Shown here piece after piece: positions 10,753 through 21,899 of a DNA stretch of 64,000 nt. Under the pieces are notes generated by a model that was given only the letters and a program-made list of their open reading frames with translations, searched no databases and had not been told where the DNA came from. The stretch is from Limnanthes douglasii subsp. nivea (Eukaryota > Streptophyta > Magnoliopsida > Brassicales > Limnanthaceae): assembly GCA_036936605.1 (NCBI GenBank), contig JAUPFV010000002.1, positions 129,688,376-129,752,375 of the forward strand, read 5' to 3'. The stretch's first letter is position 1. Every line of letters begins with the position of its first letter. A program made the position numbers and the translations under genes.

Positions 10753-12456
10753 ACAGACAGAGGGTCTAGTACCATGGGATGTGGTGCAGGAATATGTCTA
10801 ACTTCCCCATATGGGGACAACATGTACCAAGCTATTTGTTTTGCTTTCGGGGAATCTAATAACGAGTCTGAATACGAAGCAGCTATAGCTGGGTTAAAGT
10901 TGGCCCACATCTGTGGGGATAAAAGGGTCAAGCTACTAAGTGACTCCCAGTTGCTTGTCCACCATGCCTTAGGCCAATCTGAGGCTAGAAAGGAGCAGTT
11001 GGTCAAGTATTTACTCCTCCTAAAAAATGAAGCGCTAAAGTTTAAAGCTGTTGTCTATGAGCACATTCCCCGGGCAGAAAATGAGCTAGCAGACTCATTG
11101 GCGACTATAGCATATACGGAGTCATACCCATGGATCCATGTGCTTGAGAGCCCTTCTATTCAACTTGGTAAGGGTAAAGAAGAGGAAATTTTTGAAATAC
11201 AAGTGAAACAACCTCAAGACTGGAGATTTCCTCTCTTGCAATATCTCTCCGAAGGTGTTGTGCCTCCAGATAAGTCACAAGCCAGAACATTGAAACACAA
11301 AGCTCGTGGTTTCATCATATTGAGAGAAGTGTTGTATAAAAAGTCCTACAGTAAACCTCTCCTGCGTTGTTTGGGGAATGATGAATCACAAGTAGTCCTC
11401 TCTGAGTTACATGATGGTGAGGGATCAGCCCATTGTGGATTTAGAGCTGTAACAAGAAGAGTATTACTCTCCGGATACTATTGGCCATCAATCATGAAAG
11501 ATGCTAAGGAGTTGGTGAGAAGGTGTGACCCATGCCAGAGGTACAACAATGAAATTCATGTACCAACCATTCCTTTGGAATCAATTTCTGAGCCCATCCC
11601 TTTTGCTCGATGGGGGTTGGACTTGGTTGGGCCTCTCCCTGTGGCGTCCGGAGGGCGTAAAACTATAATTGTGGCCATTGACTACTTCTCGAAGTGGATA
11701 GAAGCAGCTCCCCTGGCAGGGACAACATCGAAAGCTGTCATAAAATTCATTTTGTCCAACATATGTTGCAGATTTGGTGTCCCACAGAAGATAACAACAG
11801 ACAATGGGCCACAGTTTGACAACAGAGAAATGGAAAGCTTCTGTGCCTCAAGGGGTATACAGCATTGTTTCTCTTCACCTTTCCACCCACAAGCCAATGG
11901 GCAAGTTGAAGTGGCTAATAGAACTATACTCTCCGGTTTAAAAAAGAATCTGGAAGGGGCTGCTGGAAAGTGGCCTAGTTATCTACAAGAAGGCTTGTGG
12001 GCCTACCGGACAACACCTGGGGCTGCAACACAAGAGTCTCCCTTTGCCTTGGTCTATGGGATGGATGCAGTAGCCCCCATAGAAAAGACACTCCCTTCCT
12101 TTCATGTTCACAACTTCTCCGGACACGCTAATGAAATGGAGATCAGAAATCAACTTGATTTAATAGAAGAAAGACGGGTTAAAGCTCATCTTAGAGTTGC
12201 ACACTATCAGGGCTTGATGAGAAGCAGATTTGCTTTTCAAGTCAAAAGAAGAGATTTCCAACCAGGGGACAAAGTATTAAGGAAGGTCTTCTTGCATACT
12301 AAGGAAAAGCTCTTCGGAAAGCTGGCCCCAACCTGGGAGGGTCCGTATACTGTAGTTGAAAGAATCAAGCCTGGGACTTATTGGTTGGAAGACAAAGATG
12401 GCAGGGTTTTAACTCACCCTTGGAATATTGAGCACCTTCGAATGTACTTGGAATAA
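10753..12456 (+). pseudogene. Archaeal-type RNase H plus integrase of copy B
   Basis: One open stretch follows the TGA at 10750. The second RNase H has Asp at 10756 (TDRGSS), Glu (NNESEYEA), Asp (SDSQLL) and a final Asp (NELADSLA). The integrase follows: zinc finger (LHDGEGSAHCG ... RRCDPCQRY), DDE core (GLDLVGPLP, ITTDNGPQFD, SPFHPQANGQVEVANR) and a C-terminal GPY-type module (WEGPYTVVERIKPGTYWLED) ending HLRMYLE with TAA at 12454-12456. I see no chromodomain, as expected for Tat. This part alone has no visible damage, but it depends on the broken upstream frame. Confidence 0.9.
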
Positions 12457-12937
12457 CACTTGTGTAAATATTTACTTGTTTGAACTTTCATGTAAATATT
12501 TAGGGGCATACTCTTTCCTCCCTGGTGGCACGGGGAGGTTTTAATGAGGTGTCCGGATGGTTCAATAAAATTCGATGCCTTCTTCAAAATTTTCTAAGTA
12601 TTTTCAAAGTTCTTATACTACCCGGACTGAAATATTTAAGGGCTATTTAAACTCTAGCCAGAGAATTTAAACACTCTCACAATGCAACAACTAAAAGCTA
12701 CTTAAACTCTAGCTATCTAAACTAAAGCAAACAATAAAGGAAGATGATGGTTGTGCAAAATAAAAATATTCATTGGAAAACTTAAAATTGCCTTGGCCTT
12801 CCAAGGACTTGTGGATAAGTCAGGGTACAGCACAAAAAAAAACCTGTCCGAACAAATACGGACACCATTACAAAAAGAGTGCCTTGGCCTTCCAAGGACT
12901 TTAGTTTGAATGAAAGATAAACAAAGTAAACCATAAA
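12457..12937. repeat. Convergence zone of copy B with two palindromes
   Basis: This non-coding stretch separates the pol stop (plus) from the aORF stop (minus). It carries the GCCTTGG...CCAAGGAC palindromes at 12790-12810 and 12881-12901, the counterparts of those at 2103 and 2181 in copy A. The spacing differs (91 against 78 bp) while the palindromes are kept, including their odd central bases. Confidence 0.6.
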
Positions 12938-15906
12938 TTAAGGTTGAGCCTTTGAAGATGGCTCACCCTCATCTGCTTTCTTACCATTGATGCCGCTCCC
13001 CTCTTCGATTACCTTCTTGCCCTTGGGATCATTCTCCTCTTCGCCTGGGCTCTCTCCGGTCTTCTCTTCATTATCAGATGAGGACTCACCGGAAAATCCT
13101 TCGTCGACCATTGTGTAATATGGAAGGTCATCATCGTCCACGTAGAGCCATAAGTCCCTAGGGTCCTCTTCAGAAATTTTTCATGAAAAATGAGAACCAT
13201 ATCAGACTTCACCCTTTGAACCATTAACTCTTCGCTTTTTATCATCTCCCTGGCATAGGCGTTGATCTTGGCCTTGATTGTGGCCTTTTGATCATTTAAC
13301 AAAGCTTTTTTCTCCTCAGCAGCCTGAGTCACTGCATTTTCTAGAGAAATCTTGTCAGTGGTCAAGTTGGTGATGATCTTCTCCTTTGCAATAGTTTCTC
13401 CCCTTGAGGCCGTAAGATCCTTCTCCATACTGGACAGCTTCCCCTGAAAATCTTTGATGGTTTCTTCTAAGGTGGCAACTTTTGTGTTGCTTTCATCTTG
13501 ATTCCTCTTCAGCTCCTCATTTGCTTCCTTAAGCAAATCAGCATTGGTAGTAGCAGTGTGGAGGTCTCCGGACAGCTTTTCCTTCTCAGACTTGAGGTCT
13601 TTGATGGTGTCTGCCTGACACCGGACTTGCCTCTCCAATGTAAGAACTGGTTGCACATTACTAAGCAAGGAATGGGCTATGATGTCCTTTTCACTAGAAA
13701 CCATGAAAGTCTTACCATTGAAGTTGACCGTATTGGAGCTGCTTGGAGGAACGTAAGGCCCCACGAATTCATCTCTGTGGAGGCCAAGGAAGTACTCACC
13801 AAGCCCAGCTAGACCAGTAATGTCCATTCCATCAAGGTTGAGATCTCCCCCTTCTACCTCATCGGTGTGAAAGTCTCTTGGAATCTCTTCGGCCAGAGTT
13901 GGATCAGTGGGGAAAGTAGGCTCCGGATCCCGGAGAGCGAGTTCATCTCCTTGGGAAGTCTTTTTCTTCTTGGCTTCTCGGTCAAAACCTTCACCTACTT
14001 GCTTGCGAGTTCTCTTGGGAGCCCTTGGAGGTTTTGGGAGGTCAACTTCCTGCCTTTCGGTCTCCTGCTCCACCACCTGCAAGAGGGCTGCATCAATTTG
14101 AACCTGGGCCGGCCCCTCTGGATCTGTTGGGGCATCCTTCTCAGCATCGCCCCCACCTTTTTGCCTCTTCTTCTGCCTTTCATTTTGCTTGGGGCTTTAG
14201 CCCGGGCAGGCAGGTAGAGAGTCCCATCCAGTTCGTGGGACCTTCTAAGCACAGTGTCTTCATCGGGCTGGGTGGTGAGCTCCTCCCAAGTTAGGTCTCT
14301 CCGACCTGTGGTGTTCCACAGGTGAGACCTTGCTAGATTTCCAGGGGTGAAGGCCTTGTGGAATCGATTCTCCCAGTTCTCTGCGGCCCAAGCATTGATT
14401 TTGCCACAGGTAGTCTGTCCGGCCTTCAAGTAGTCCCCGAACTCCTTTGGCAGCTCTGCTAGAACAAAAGAAAAACTGGTTAGTTTAAACTTAACTTAAA
14501 GAAAAAAGAAAAAAGAGAAACGGACAGAGACTTAAGGTAAGAAACTTACAGTCACTCCTCCACCTACTCCTGAGGAGGCTTGGGTTCTCTCCGGCCTTGA
14601 TTTTCTTGCCGTTTTCCCAGGCGCCACTAACAAACAGAAATTGGCTCCTCCATTTGCTCTCTGATTCCAGAAGATCATCAACAGCCTTGAGATCGTTCCC
14701 CATGTTGAAATGGTAGAAGGGGAATTGGTGGTGCTTGCAAAGGTTGGCCACTGCTGCGAACTCTTCCATAGGGAGAGGGATCCCGGACAACCTCGATGCC
14801 ATGATACATGACATCAAAGTGAACCAGCCATTGGGACTTAGCTGAGTTGGGCAGAGCTTGACCAGGTGGAAGTATCGTACGATCTCCGGGTCCAGTGGGA
14901 ACCAGAGTCCCCAGTTAAATAGTTATGTAAAGAGGACTATTTCATTTCTCTTACAGTCCATAGGGGTCTCCGGATCAATGGGGATCCTTATCTTTACATT
15001 TTCGGGGATCCCCCATTTTGTGCGCATTCGACCCAGGTCTGAAGTATGGATGAATGCATACTTGGTCTTCTGCAAGGCCAAGAGATACTTGAGCTCAACT
15101 TTGTGAAAACACGGCCCCACTCTCCCCTCAAGGCACTCCGGTAGGTCCGGATGCCTCAAGTACAAATTTTCCTTGCTCTTTTTGGCAACAACAGCAGTAG
15201 TATCAGCCTGTCCGGAGGACTCAGACTCAAAGGGGACCTCTTCAGCAGAGTCCTCCATTCTCTCCTCCATAATCGTTGGGGGAACTTCTGAGGAAGTGGT
15301 CCGGGGAGGATTGAAGCTTGGCACAGCCTGGCCTCCGGACTGTTGACTGTCTGTATTCTTCTGACTTTTCACCTCAGATTGGAGCTCGGAGGCAGAAGTC
15401 TCTCTTGGAGGAACCGGGCTGATGGCCTCCGGACCGGTTGGCCTCTCCCGGGGAGCTCTAATGGGCACTCCAGACCCAGAATCACTATTTTTTGCCCCCG
15501 ATTTTGAGGGAGTATTCTTCGAGGTTAGTCCCTTAACTAACCGGCTTGGCCTCTTAATAACGAGTTTCTCCGGACAATGATGAGAATCAGATCCCATAGC
15601 TATGAAAGGAGAGGGTTTCCTAACGCTTGTAGCTGTAACTCCTGGCTCAACAGCAGGTATTGACTCCTGGACTGAGGAACCAGAGACTATGGGTGAGAGG
15701 GTGGATTGAAAGAGTTTTTTGGGCTTAGTACCTTTGGAGGAGGATGAGCCTCGATCCGAATCTGTAACAGAGGCAACTGGTCTCTCAACAGGTGATGATG
15801 GAAGCCCTGCTGCCATTCGCCTTTCCTTCTCAACCTTTTGCGCTTTCTCCAACTCCGAAAGGTTGAGCCAACCACCTTTGATCAATGCTGTTCTTGCTGT
15901 AAACAT
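12938..15906 (-). pseudogene. Antisense extra ORF (aORF) of copy B
   Basis: The likely start is ATG 15906-15904 (MFTARTALIKGGWLNLSE), about 100 nt below a TATA box. The N-terminal third is Ser/Pro/Glu-rich and low complexity. The globular domain follows (HPDLPECLEGRVGPC ... MASRLSGIPLPMEEFA), then an intron (14549-14459), a second conserved block (AGQTTCGKINAWAAE), basic and acidic linkers, a coiled coil (about 13680-13220) and an acidic tail ending EPSSKAQP. Damage: TAA near 14925 (copy A has GAG), and frameshifts near 14080 and 13140. Same protein as 3-2063. It has no similarity to gag or pol that I can see. Confidence 0.8.
14459..14549 (-). other. Probable GT-AG intron in aORF of copy B
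   Basis: On the minus strand the donor is T|GTAAGTTTC and the acceptor TTTTGTTCTAG|CAGAGCTG. The length is 91 bp. Splicing joins RWRSD to SELPKEF in frame, matching copy A, whereas unspliced reading ends in a stop. The intron body does not resemble the copy A intron. Confidence 0.65.
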
Positions 15907-16005
15907 AAACAGCCAAGGAAATTTTTTGTTTTAGAGAGAGAAAGATCTGAGTAAATTTGCAGAGTAAAATTTGAAAGAGATGGTAAAACAGTGGAAAATG
16001 AATGT

Positions 16006-16185
16006 GAATTTATAGTAGATTTGAAAAAAGGAGTTGATTCCTAGGAGAATCTGAAAAGTTGGGAAATGATTAAAAGACGGCGCTGATGTCACTATTAGTA
16101 ATTAAAGAGGTTACTTGTTGAAGAAGGTGGTGCGAAATTCAAGGTGAAAAAACGGCTGGAGTGGCCAATCAGAGAACGACACGTG
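16006..16185 (-). promoter_or_regulatory. Putative promoter of the antisense ORF, copy B
   Basis: Reading the minus strand towards the ATG at 15906: a G-box/ABRE-like ACACGTGT (CACGTG at 16185-16180), a reverse CCAAT box (GATTGGCCAC, about 16172-16162) and CTATAAATTC (16015-16006). A start about 30 nt below the TATA box would give a leader of roughly 75 nt. It lies between the aORF and the 3' LTR, separate from the LTR promoter. Confidence 0.5.
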
Positions 16186-16328
16186 TCCCACTAACTCTGG
16201 CAAAAACCGTTTGGAATGCGTAAAGCTTAACCTGTCCGGGTATACCCACAGTTCTGTCCGAATTGAGAACCGCTTCATACATCGGACTTTTTTTCAGTTC
16301 TTTGACAAGAACACTTGCTCAAACACCT

Positions 16329-16338
16329 AAAAAAGGGG
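16329..16338 (+). other. Polypurine tract, copy B
   Basis: AAAAAAGGGG lies four bases before the 3' LTR start (TGATGAG at 16343), the usual position for plus-strand priming. Confidence 0.7.
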
Positions 16339-16342
16339 CTCC

Positions 16343-16816
16343 TGATGAGTCCGAATTCAGCATGCTCCCCGGAAGGGTAAATCAGTCTAAGTCTCTCCGA
16401 AAACTGGACAGGCTACAAGGACATAAATCGAACAGATCACTTCCAGACAGATTACTTTGGACAATATAAACTTAAGACTGTTCGAACTATGACTAAAGTA
16501 CTAAAAAACCTAAACACTTCCTGACTAAGCTACTTGCTCTCCTGCTTAGAGCTCATGGGTCTTTAATCATGATCCGGGTCCATTAAACATGACCCGAAAG
16601 CCCATAAGGGCCCAAACATCATACTATAAATACCCAACCACCAGCATTAACTATGGGTAATGAGAATTAACTGCTACCAAGCTGCTTAATTATCTCTCCA
16701 CCTCATACTCTCTACTCTAACCGTTAAACACCCAAACACCACCGTTAAACACCCATACACCACCTTAAAACTCCACTTGAAATTACTAGCCTACCCTCAG
16801 GCAATTATTATCCTCA
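16343..16816 (+). repeat. 3' LTR of copy B
   Basis: It starts TGATGAGTCCGAATTC and ends TTATTATCCTCA; 474 bp. It has TATAAATA at 16625-16632 and two 21-bp A/C-rich repeats at 16720-16740 and 16741-16761 that are absent from the 5' LTR. It is closer to the copy C LTR (480 bp) than to the 5' LTR of its own element. Confidence 0.88.
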
Positions 16817-16860
16817 CCACAAAGGAATAAACAATAAAAGAAAATAATATCGATGTCTCT

Positions 16861-17163
16861 ATGCCAGATGATTCTGAAATAATTGGAACGCTTAAGATGT
16901 TGGAGCAGGGCTGTACTTTAGACCAGGAAAAGAGTAGCACTGGAATGAATTCGCCAAACCAAGAAAACATAGGGAGTATCTCTACTACTCCGATTAGAAA
17001 CAATGTTGATTTAAATGATCCTGACTTCAAAGTTATCCTGAATAGAAAACTAAAATCTGTGAAGAAAACCAAAAAACCAAACAAGTTAATAATAAAGTCT
17101 TTGAAGTTTTCAGAGATCAACAAAAATCACAAATACTTTTCTGATGATGATAAAGATTCTTAA
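16861..17163 (+). pseudogene. C-terminal remnant of LINE-1 ORF1
   Basis: About 100 residues, Asn/Lys-rich. NRKLKSVKKTKKPNKLIIKS followed by LKFSE matches the C-terminus of LINE-2 ORF1 (NNKLKAARSFKRIKQ ... LNFSE), and IIGTLKMLEQ matches IEVIGALHMLE of LINE-3. It overlaps the ORF2 start by 20 bp. Confidence 0.7.
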
Positions 17164-20100
17164 TTGGAATCTTCGTGGAATTCAAAACTTAGCAACAGTT
17201 AATAGACTGAAATATATTATAAAAAATGAAAACATAAAGATCCTTTCTATTCAGGAACCTATGGTTCAGGATGATAAAAGAGTTAATATTGTATCTAACA
17301 TAGGTTTTAACAATTATGTTTCTAATATCTCTAACAAAATTTGGCTTGCTTGGGTGGATGATATCAAGATCGATGTTATTGTGAATCATGATCAGTTATT
17401 GCATTGCGATGTTACCGATAATTATACTAATATAAACTTTATGTTTACTACCTGTTATGCTAATTGTCAAAGGGTCACAAGAAGATCTCTATGGGATCAG
17501 CTAAAGTCTATATCCACAAATGAGAAAGCTTGGATTACTGCGGGTGATTTTAATGTTATTGCCTCGACTGATGAGCAGATGGGATGTACTGCTTTATGCC
17601 AGAATAACATAGAAGACTTCAATGAAATGATGGACAAATGCAACCTGGAGGATGTTGATTACATTGGGTCCAAGTATACCTGGAACAAAGTTAACAAGTG
17701 GAAGCGGTTAGATCGTGTTATGATCAATCATAAATGGCCTGACATTTTCAAGGAGACTTAGGTTATGCACATGACCAAAACTTGTTCTGACCATGCTCCC
17801 CTTCTTATAACTGCATGTTCTAACAATTACTCTAACAAAAATAAGTACTTTAAGTTCATGGACATGTGGACTAATGATGAAAGTTTTTAAAATGTTTTTG
17901 AAAAGAACTGGAACCTTGAAATTCAAGGTCTTCCCAGTCAGCTTTTCTGGTTTAAAATGAAAAGACTAAAACACTGTCTTAAAGAGTGGAATGTTAATTA
18001 TTTTGGGAATATTTTCAGCAAAGTTAAGGATACATAAGCTGAGGTGAAAAGCCTTGAAGAAAATCATCTTATTCTCAACTATGATTCTACTAAAGTTGAT
18101 CTGGTCAGGGCAAATAGTCTTTATATTAAGGCTTTGAGAAATGAAGAAACGTTTTGGAAACAAAAGTGTTTCAACATATGGCTTATTGATGGTGATATGA
18201 ATTCAAAAGCCTATCATGATTACATCAATAAGAAGAGAAGGAGGAACATAATTAATGGCATCAAGGATAAGAATATTTGGATTACTCATCAAGGAAAAAC
18301 TGGTGACTCTACGATTAACTTCTTCAAGAACAACTTAACTAAAGACCCTTATAACAGCAAAGAAGAAAAGTTAGAGTTAATGAAGAGTGATATTTTCAAC
18401 ACTATCCCTAGCTGTGTTACTAGAGAAGAAATGAAAATTTAATGAAGGAGATTGAGGAGAATGAGCTTTGGAACATCATCAATAGTATGAGCTCTGCCAG
18501 TGCTGCTGGTCTTGATGGATTTAACAACCATTTCTATAAGTTTTGCTGGAAAATTATAAAGAGATATCTTTGTTCTGCCCTAAATGGTTACCTTAATGGG
18601 CCGAGAATCCCAACTCGCATTTTTGCTACAGGGATCTGTCTGATTCCTAAGATAGTTAATCCTATGAACTGGAGTAACTTTAGGCCAATTAGCCTATGTA
18701 CTATGATAAACATAATCCTTTCAAAAACTATTAACTCTAGACTTGCTGATATTCTGCTTAATATCATCTCAAAGAATAAAAAAAAGGTCGTTCTATTCAC
18801 GAGAACATTTTGATTGCTAGGGAGATGCTTTATGATATCAATAAGAAGCCCAAAAAGGTAAAATTGTTATCAAGCTGGACATATCGAAAGCATTCGACAA
18901 AATGTCCCACTCTTTTATTAAAAGAGTGTTGTCATTTTTTGGCTTCTCTCCCAAGTTTGTTGAGTTAATAAACAAGTTCATTGATGACATTAACATATCC
19001 ATGCTTATTAATGGTGAGGTTCTGGGTTACTTCAACCCCAATAGAGGACTAAGGCAGGGAGACCCTCTATCGCTCAGCCTTTTCATCATTGGGGAAGAAG
19101 TTCTCACAAGAGGCTTTTACAATATTATGGACATAAATCCTAAAATAAAATACTCCTCTAGAACTGACCTTTTGATCCCTTGTCTGGCTTTTGCAGACGA
19201 TATCCTTATAGTTACTAACTGTTTGGATACTACTATTAACAGTTTAAGTGAGTTTCTTGACACATATCAAGCTACTTCAGGACAAGCTATTAACAAGAGC
19301 AAGACTAAAATCATCACCTCTTGCAAACTTCATTCTTACAAGATTCAAAAGCTCGAATGTCAAACTGGTTTTGTTACTGATTTTTTGCCTATTAGTTATC
19401 TTGATGTGATAATTAGTAATAACAACTATTCTAAAAACTATTACAGCATCATTGATAAATTAAATGAAAAGATTCATGAATGGAATGACAAGCATTTAAG
19501 TTTTGGGGGTAGACTTACGTTGATTACTTCTGTGCTAATGGCTTTTCTAGTTTATTGTATGCAAAATTATATCCTTCCCACCTGTATTATCAGGAGATTA
19601 GAGTTAATTTTTAATATATTTCTATAGAGATCAAATTTTAATGACAAGAGTATACATTGGCATTCTTGGGGGAAATCTGTAAGCCTTTTGAAGAAGGTGA
19701 GCTTAACATCAGAAACTTTTCTGATTTACAACACACCTTCTCTCAAAATTTATGGTTTAACTTTAGAATGAAAGACAATCTATGAGCTTCTACTATGCAT
19801 AGCTTATATAGTAACAATAAGCATCCTACTATGGCTAACTCTAATAAGAATTCTTCTTTAACTTGGAAATGAATGTATGCAGTTAGAGAGATAGCTGAAG
19901 GCAATATCAAATGGCAGTTAGGAAGATGAAGATGGATTTTTGGAGAGATGATTTGCACAATCACTCTCCTATCCCGAAGATCAATAACAATAACACTAAT
20001 GACTGGTATCTTGAAGCTAAGTTCAATACATTTTGGAAGAAAAATGACTGGGATATTGAGCAGCTTAGTCAATTTTTGTGTGCTGATAGGATTGACAAAA

Positions 20101-21252
20101 TTAAGAAGGTTAAAATCGACAACACCAGGGATGACAGAATGATATGGGCTATGTCTCATGACTATGGATTCAACACAAAGCTTACTTAGAACAACATTAG
20201 AGCTCATTCATAAACATTGGACATTTTCAAAAAGACTTGGAATCAGTTGACCCCCAGGAAGTATTCGTTTCATCTTTGGAAACTTCTTAAAAACTATATA
20301 TCTACTGACTCTATCTTGTAGAAAGAGCATCAGTCTTTGGCTTCTAAATGCCAATTTTTCTCCAAATGTGAGGACACTAACCATCTGTTTGTTAGTTGCC
20401 CTTACTCTTGGAGCATTTGGCATCATTTCAACGACATCTTTAATATCCAAATTGGAAAGCATATGGTCCTGACTCACATCATTAGAACCTGGTTTTGGTT
20501 CTCAAAAGTTAATGTTCATATTGCTCACTCTATTCCTGCAATTATATGATATATGATTTGGAAAAACCGCAACAACTATAAATTTAAAAGCCATCACAAT
20601 TCTAGTTTAATTACTATCAACAATATCAACCGTGTAATTATTGGGCTTGATATTTCTAATAAGCTTAAATATAAGCACTGGTCTCATGCTATTAATGCAG
20701 GAATCATCTTGGGTTTCTATAATTCTATCAAAAAAATCAGCAAGGTAGATTACCTTAAATGGATTGCGCCTGAGGAATATAGGTTGAAGATGAACGTAGA
20801 TGCAACTTGTTTTAACAATGGAGAGTGCAGTGGCGGGATAGTGATTCGTAACAGAAGAGGAGAAATCGTCCATTGTGTTCGTAATACTTATGGGAAGCTT
20901 TCACCAATGCTTGCGGAAGCCAGAGTTCTCCTGGAAGGCTTAGTCATTTGCCACAAGAATAGTTGGAGCAATGTCGACATCGAATCGGACTGTCAGCTTC
21001 TGGTCAAGATGATTGCTGAAGACAAGTCTCCTTGGTACATTGAGCAGTTAATCAAATCTATAGAAGGCTTATCACTCCTAAGATGAGCATCAAATTTATT
21101 CCCCGAATTACAAATCAAACTGCTGATTTTATTGCTAAATGGAGATTGAAATCAGCAAGAAAGATAAGTTCCCCTTATCCCAATATCCCTAATCAACTCA
21201 TGGCCATAACATTTCTCGAAAGTTTAGGTTTAGGTTATTTAAATTTGAATTA
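17144..21252 (+). pseudogene. LINE-1 ORF2: endonuclease, RT, RNase H, broken
   Basis: The apurinic-type endonuclease starts ILNWNLRGIQN, with IQEPMV, TAGDFNVI and a WKRLDRVMIN-like end (17153-17760). After broken frames comes the [48 protein letters not shown] and AFADDILIVT (18440-19627). A zinc-finger-like C/H cluster lies near 20340-20410. RNase H runs about 20780-21250: NVDATCFNNGECSGG, AEARVLLEG, ESDCQLLV, and after a frameshift near 21080 NQTADFIAKW. The C-terminus AITFLESLGLGYLN matches LINE-2 and LINE-3. Confidence 0.88.
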
Positions 21253-21879
21253 GTTTCAACTTTTCTTGGAAAATTCTGCAGCTTTTAGTAATGATGGAGT
21301 CTAATAAGGGATAAGGAAGATTTTCAGAGAGTTGATTGGAAGGAATGAAGGTTTGAAGATTGCTTTTGAAGTTGCTATTTCTTGAAGAAGTGCATCAATG
21401 AAGTTTCTTTTCTTTGCGGGGAAGAAGATATTAAAGCGCAAAAAATGTTTGATTAAATTGTGATATATTGATGGTTGACTAGATGTTTAAATCTATTGTA
21501 ATTTTAGCGGTGGACCCCTTCCATAATTTAATATTTAAAAAAACATTTAATCAGATAGTAATTGGTTAATAAATTTGACCATCTTCACGCACCAACGCAA
21601 TATTTGTAGGAAAATTTAAAATCGATAAATAAAGATATATAAGCTCTCACTGAAATAGCGTAGACAAAAAAATCTATATAAGTGAAATATTTCTTCAAAT
21701 CATCAAATGATTTAACACAAACATCATTCCATTTCATTTACCCCGGTCAAATTTTGATAAAAAATGTATAACTCATATCATATGCTTTTAAAATAAAACT
21801 GAAAAAAAAAATTGTTAAACGACCTGCTAACTTTTTCACATCTTTCATAGATTTATGCGAAACCATATTCACACTGTAT
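21253..21879. other. AT-rich spacer, no gene recognised
   Basis: There is no ORF or domain that I can support. It may include the LINE-1 3' UTR and more of the decayed Tat relic that lies to its right. Confidence 0.5.
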
Positions 21880-21899
21880 TAATTCCTCATCATCACATT

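Larger units (their letters stand above)
6350..16816 (+). mobile_element. Tat-lineage Ty3/gypsy retrotransposon, copy B, LTR to LTR
   Basis: The order is 5' LTR 6350-6754, primer-binding-like site 6761, gag-protease 6830-9171, RT to integrase 9172-12456, convergence zone 12457-12937, antisense aORF 15906-12938, aORF promoter region, polypurine tract 16329-16338 and 3' LTR 16343-16816. The two LTRs differ in length (405 against 474 bp), and the 5-bp flanks (ATCCT on the left, CCACA on the right) do not match, so this may be a recombinant of two insertions rather than a single one. Multiple stops and frameshifts and an Asp-to-Asn change in the RT catalytic motif show it is inactive. Confidence 0.92.
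16817..21252 (+). mobile_element. L1-type LINE with RNase H (LINE-1), 5'-truncated
   Basis: It begins directly at the edge of copy B's 3' LTR, inside the C-terminal part of ORF1. The DUF4283-like domain and zinc knuckle seen in LINE-2 and LINE-3 are missing. Endonuclease, RT, zinc-finger and RNase H regions follow in order. Nonsense and frameshift mutations are scattered throughout. No clear poly(A) tail or target duplication was found after 21252. Confidence 0.88.
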
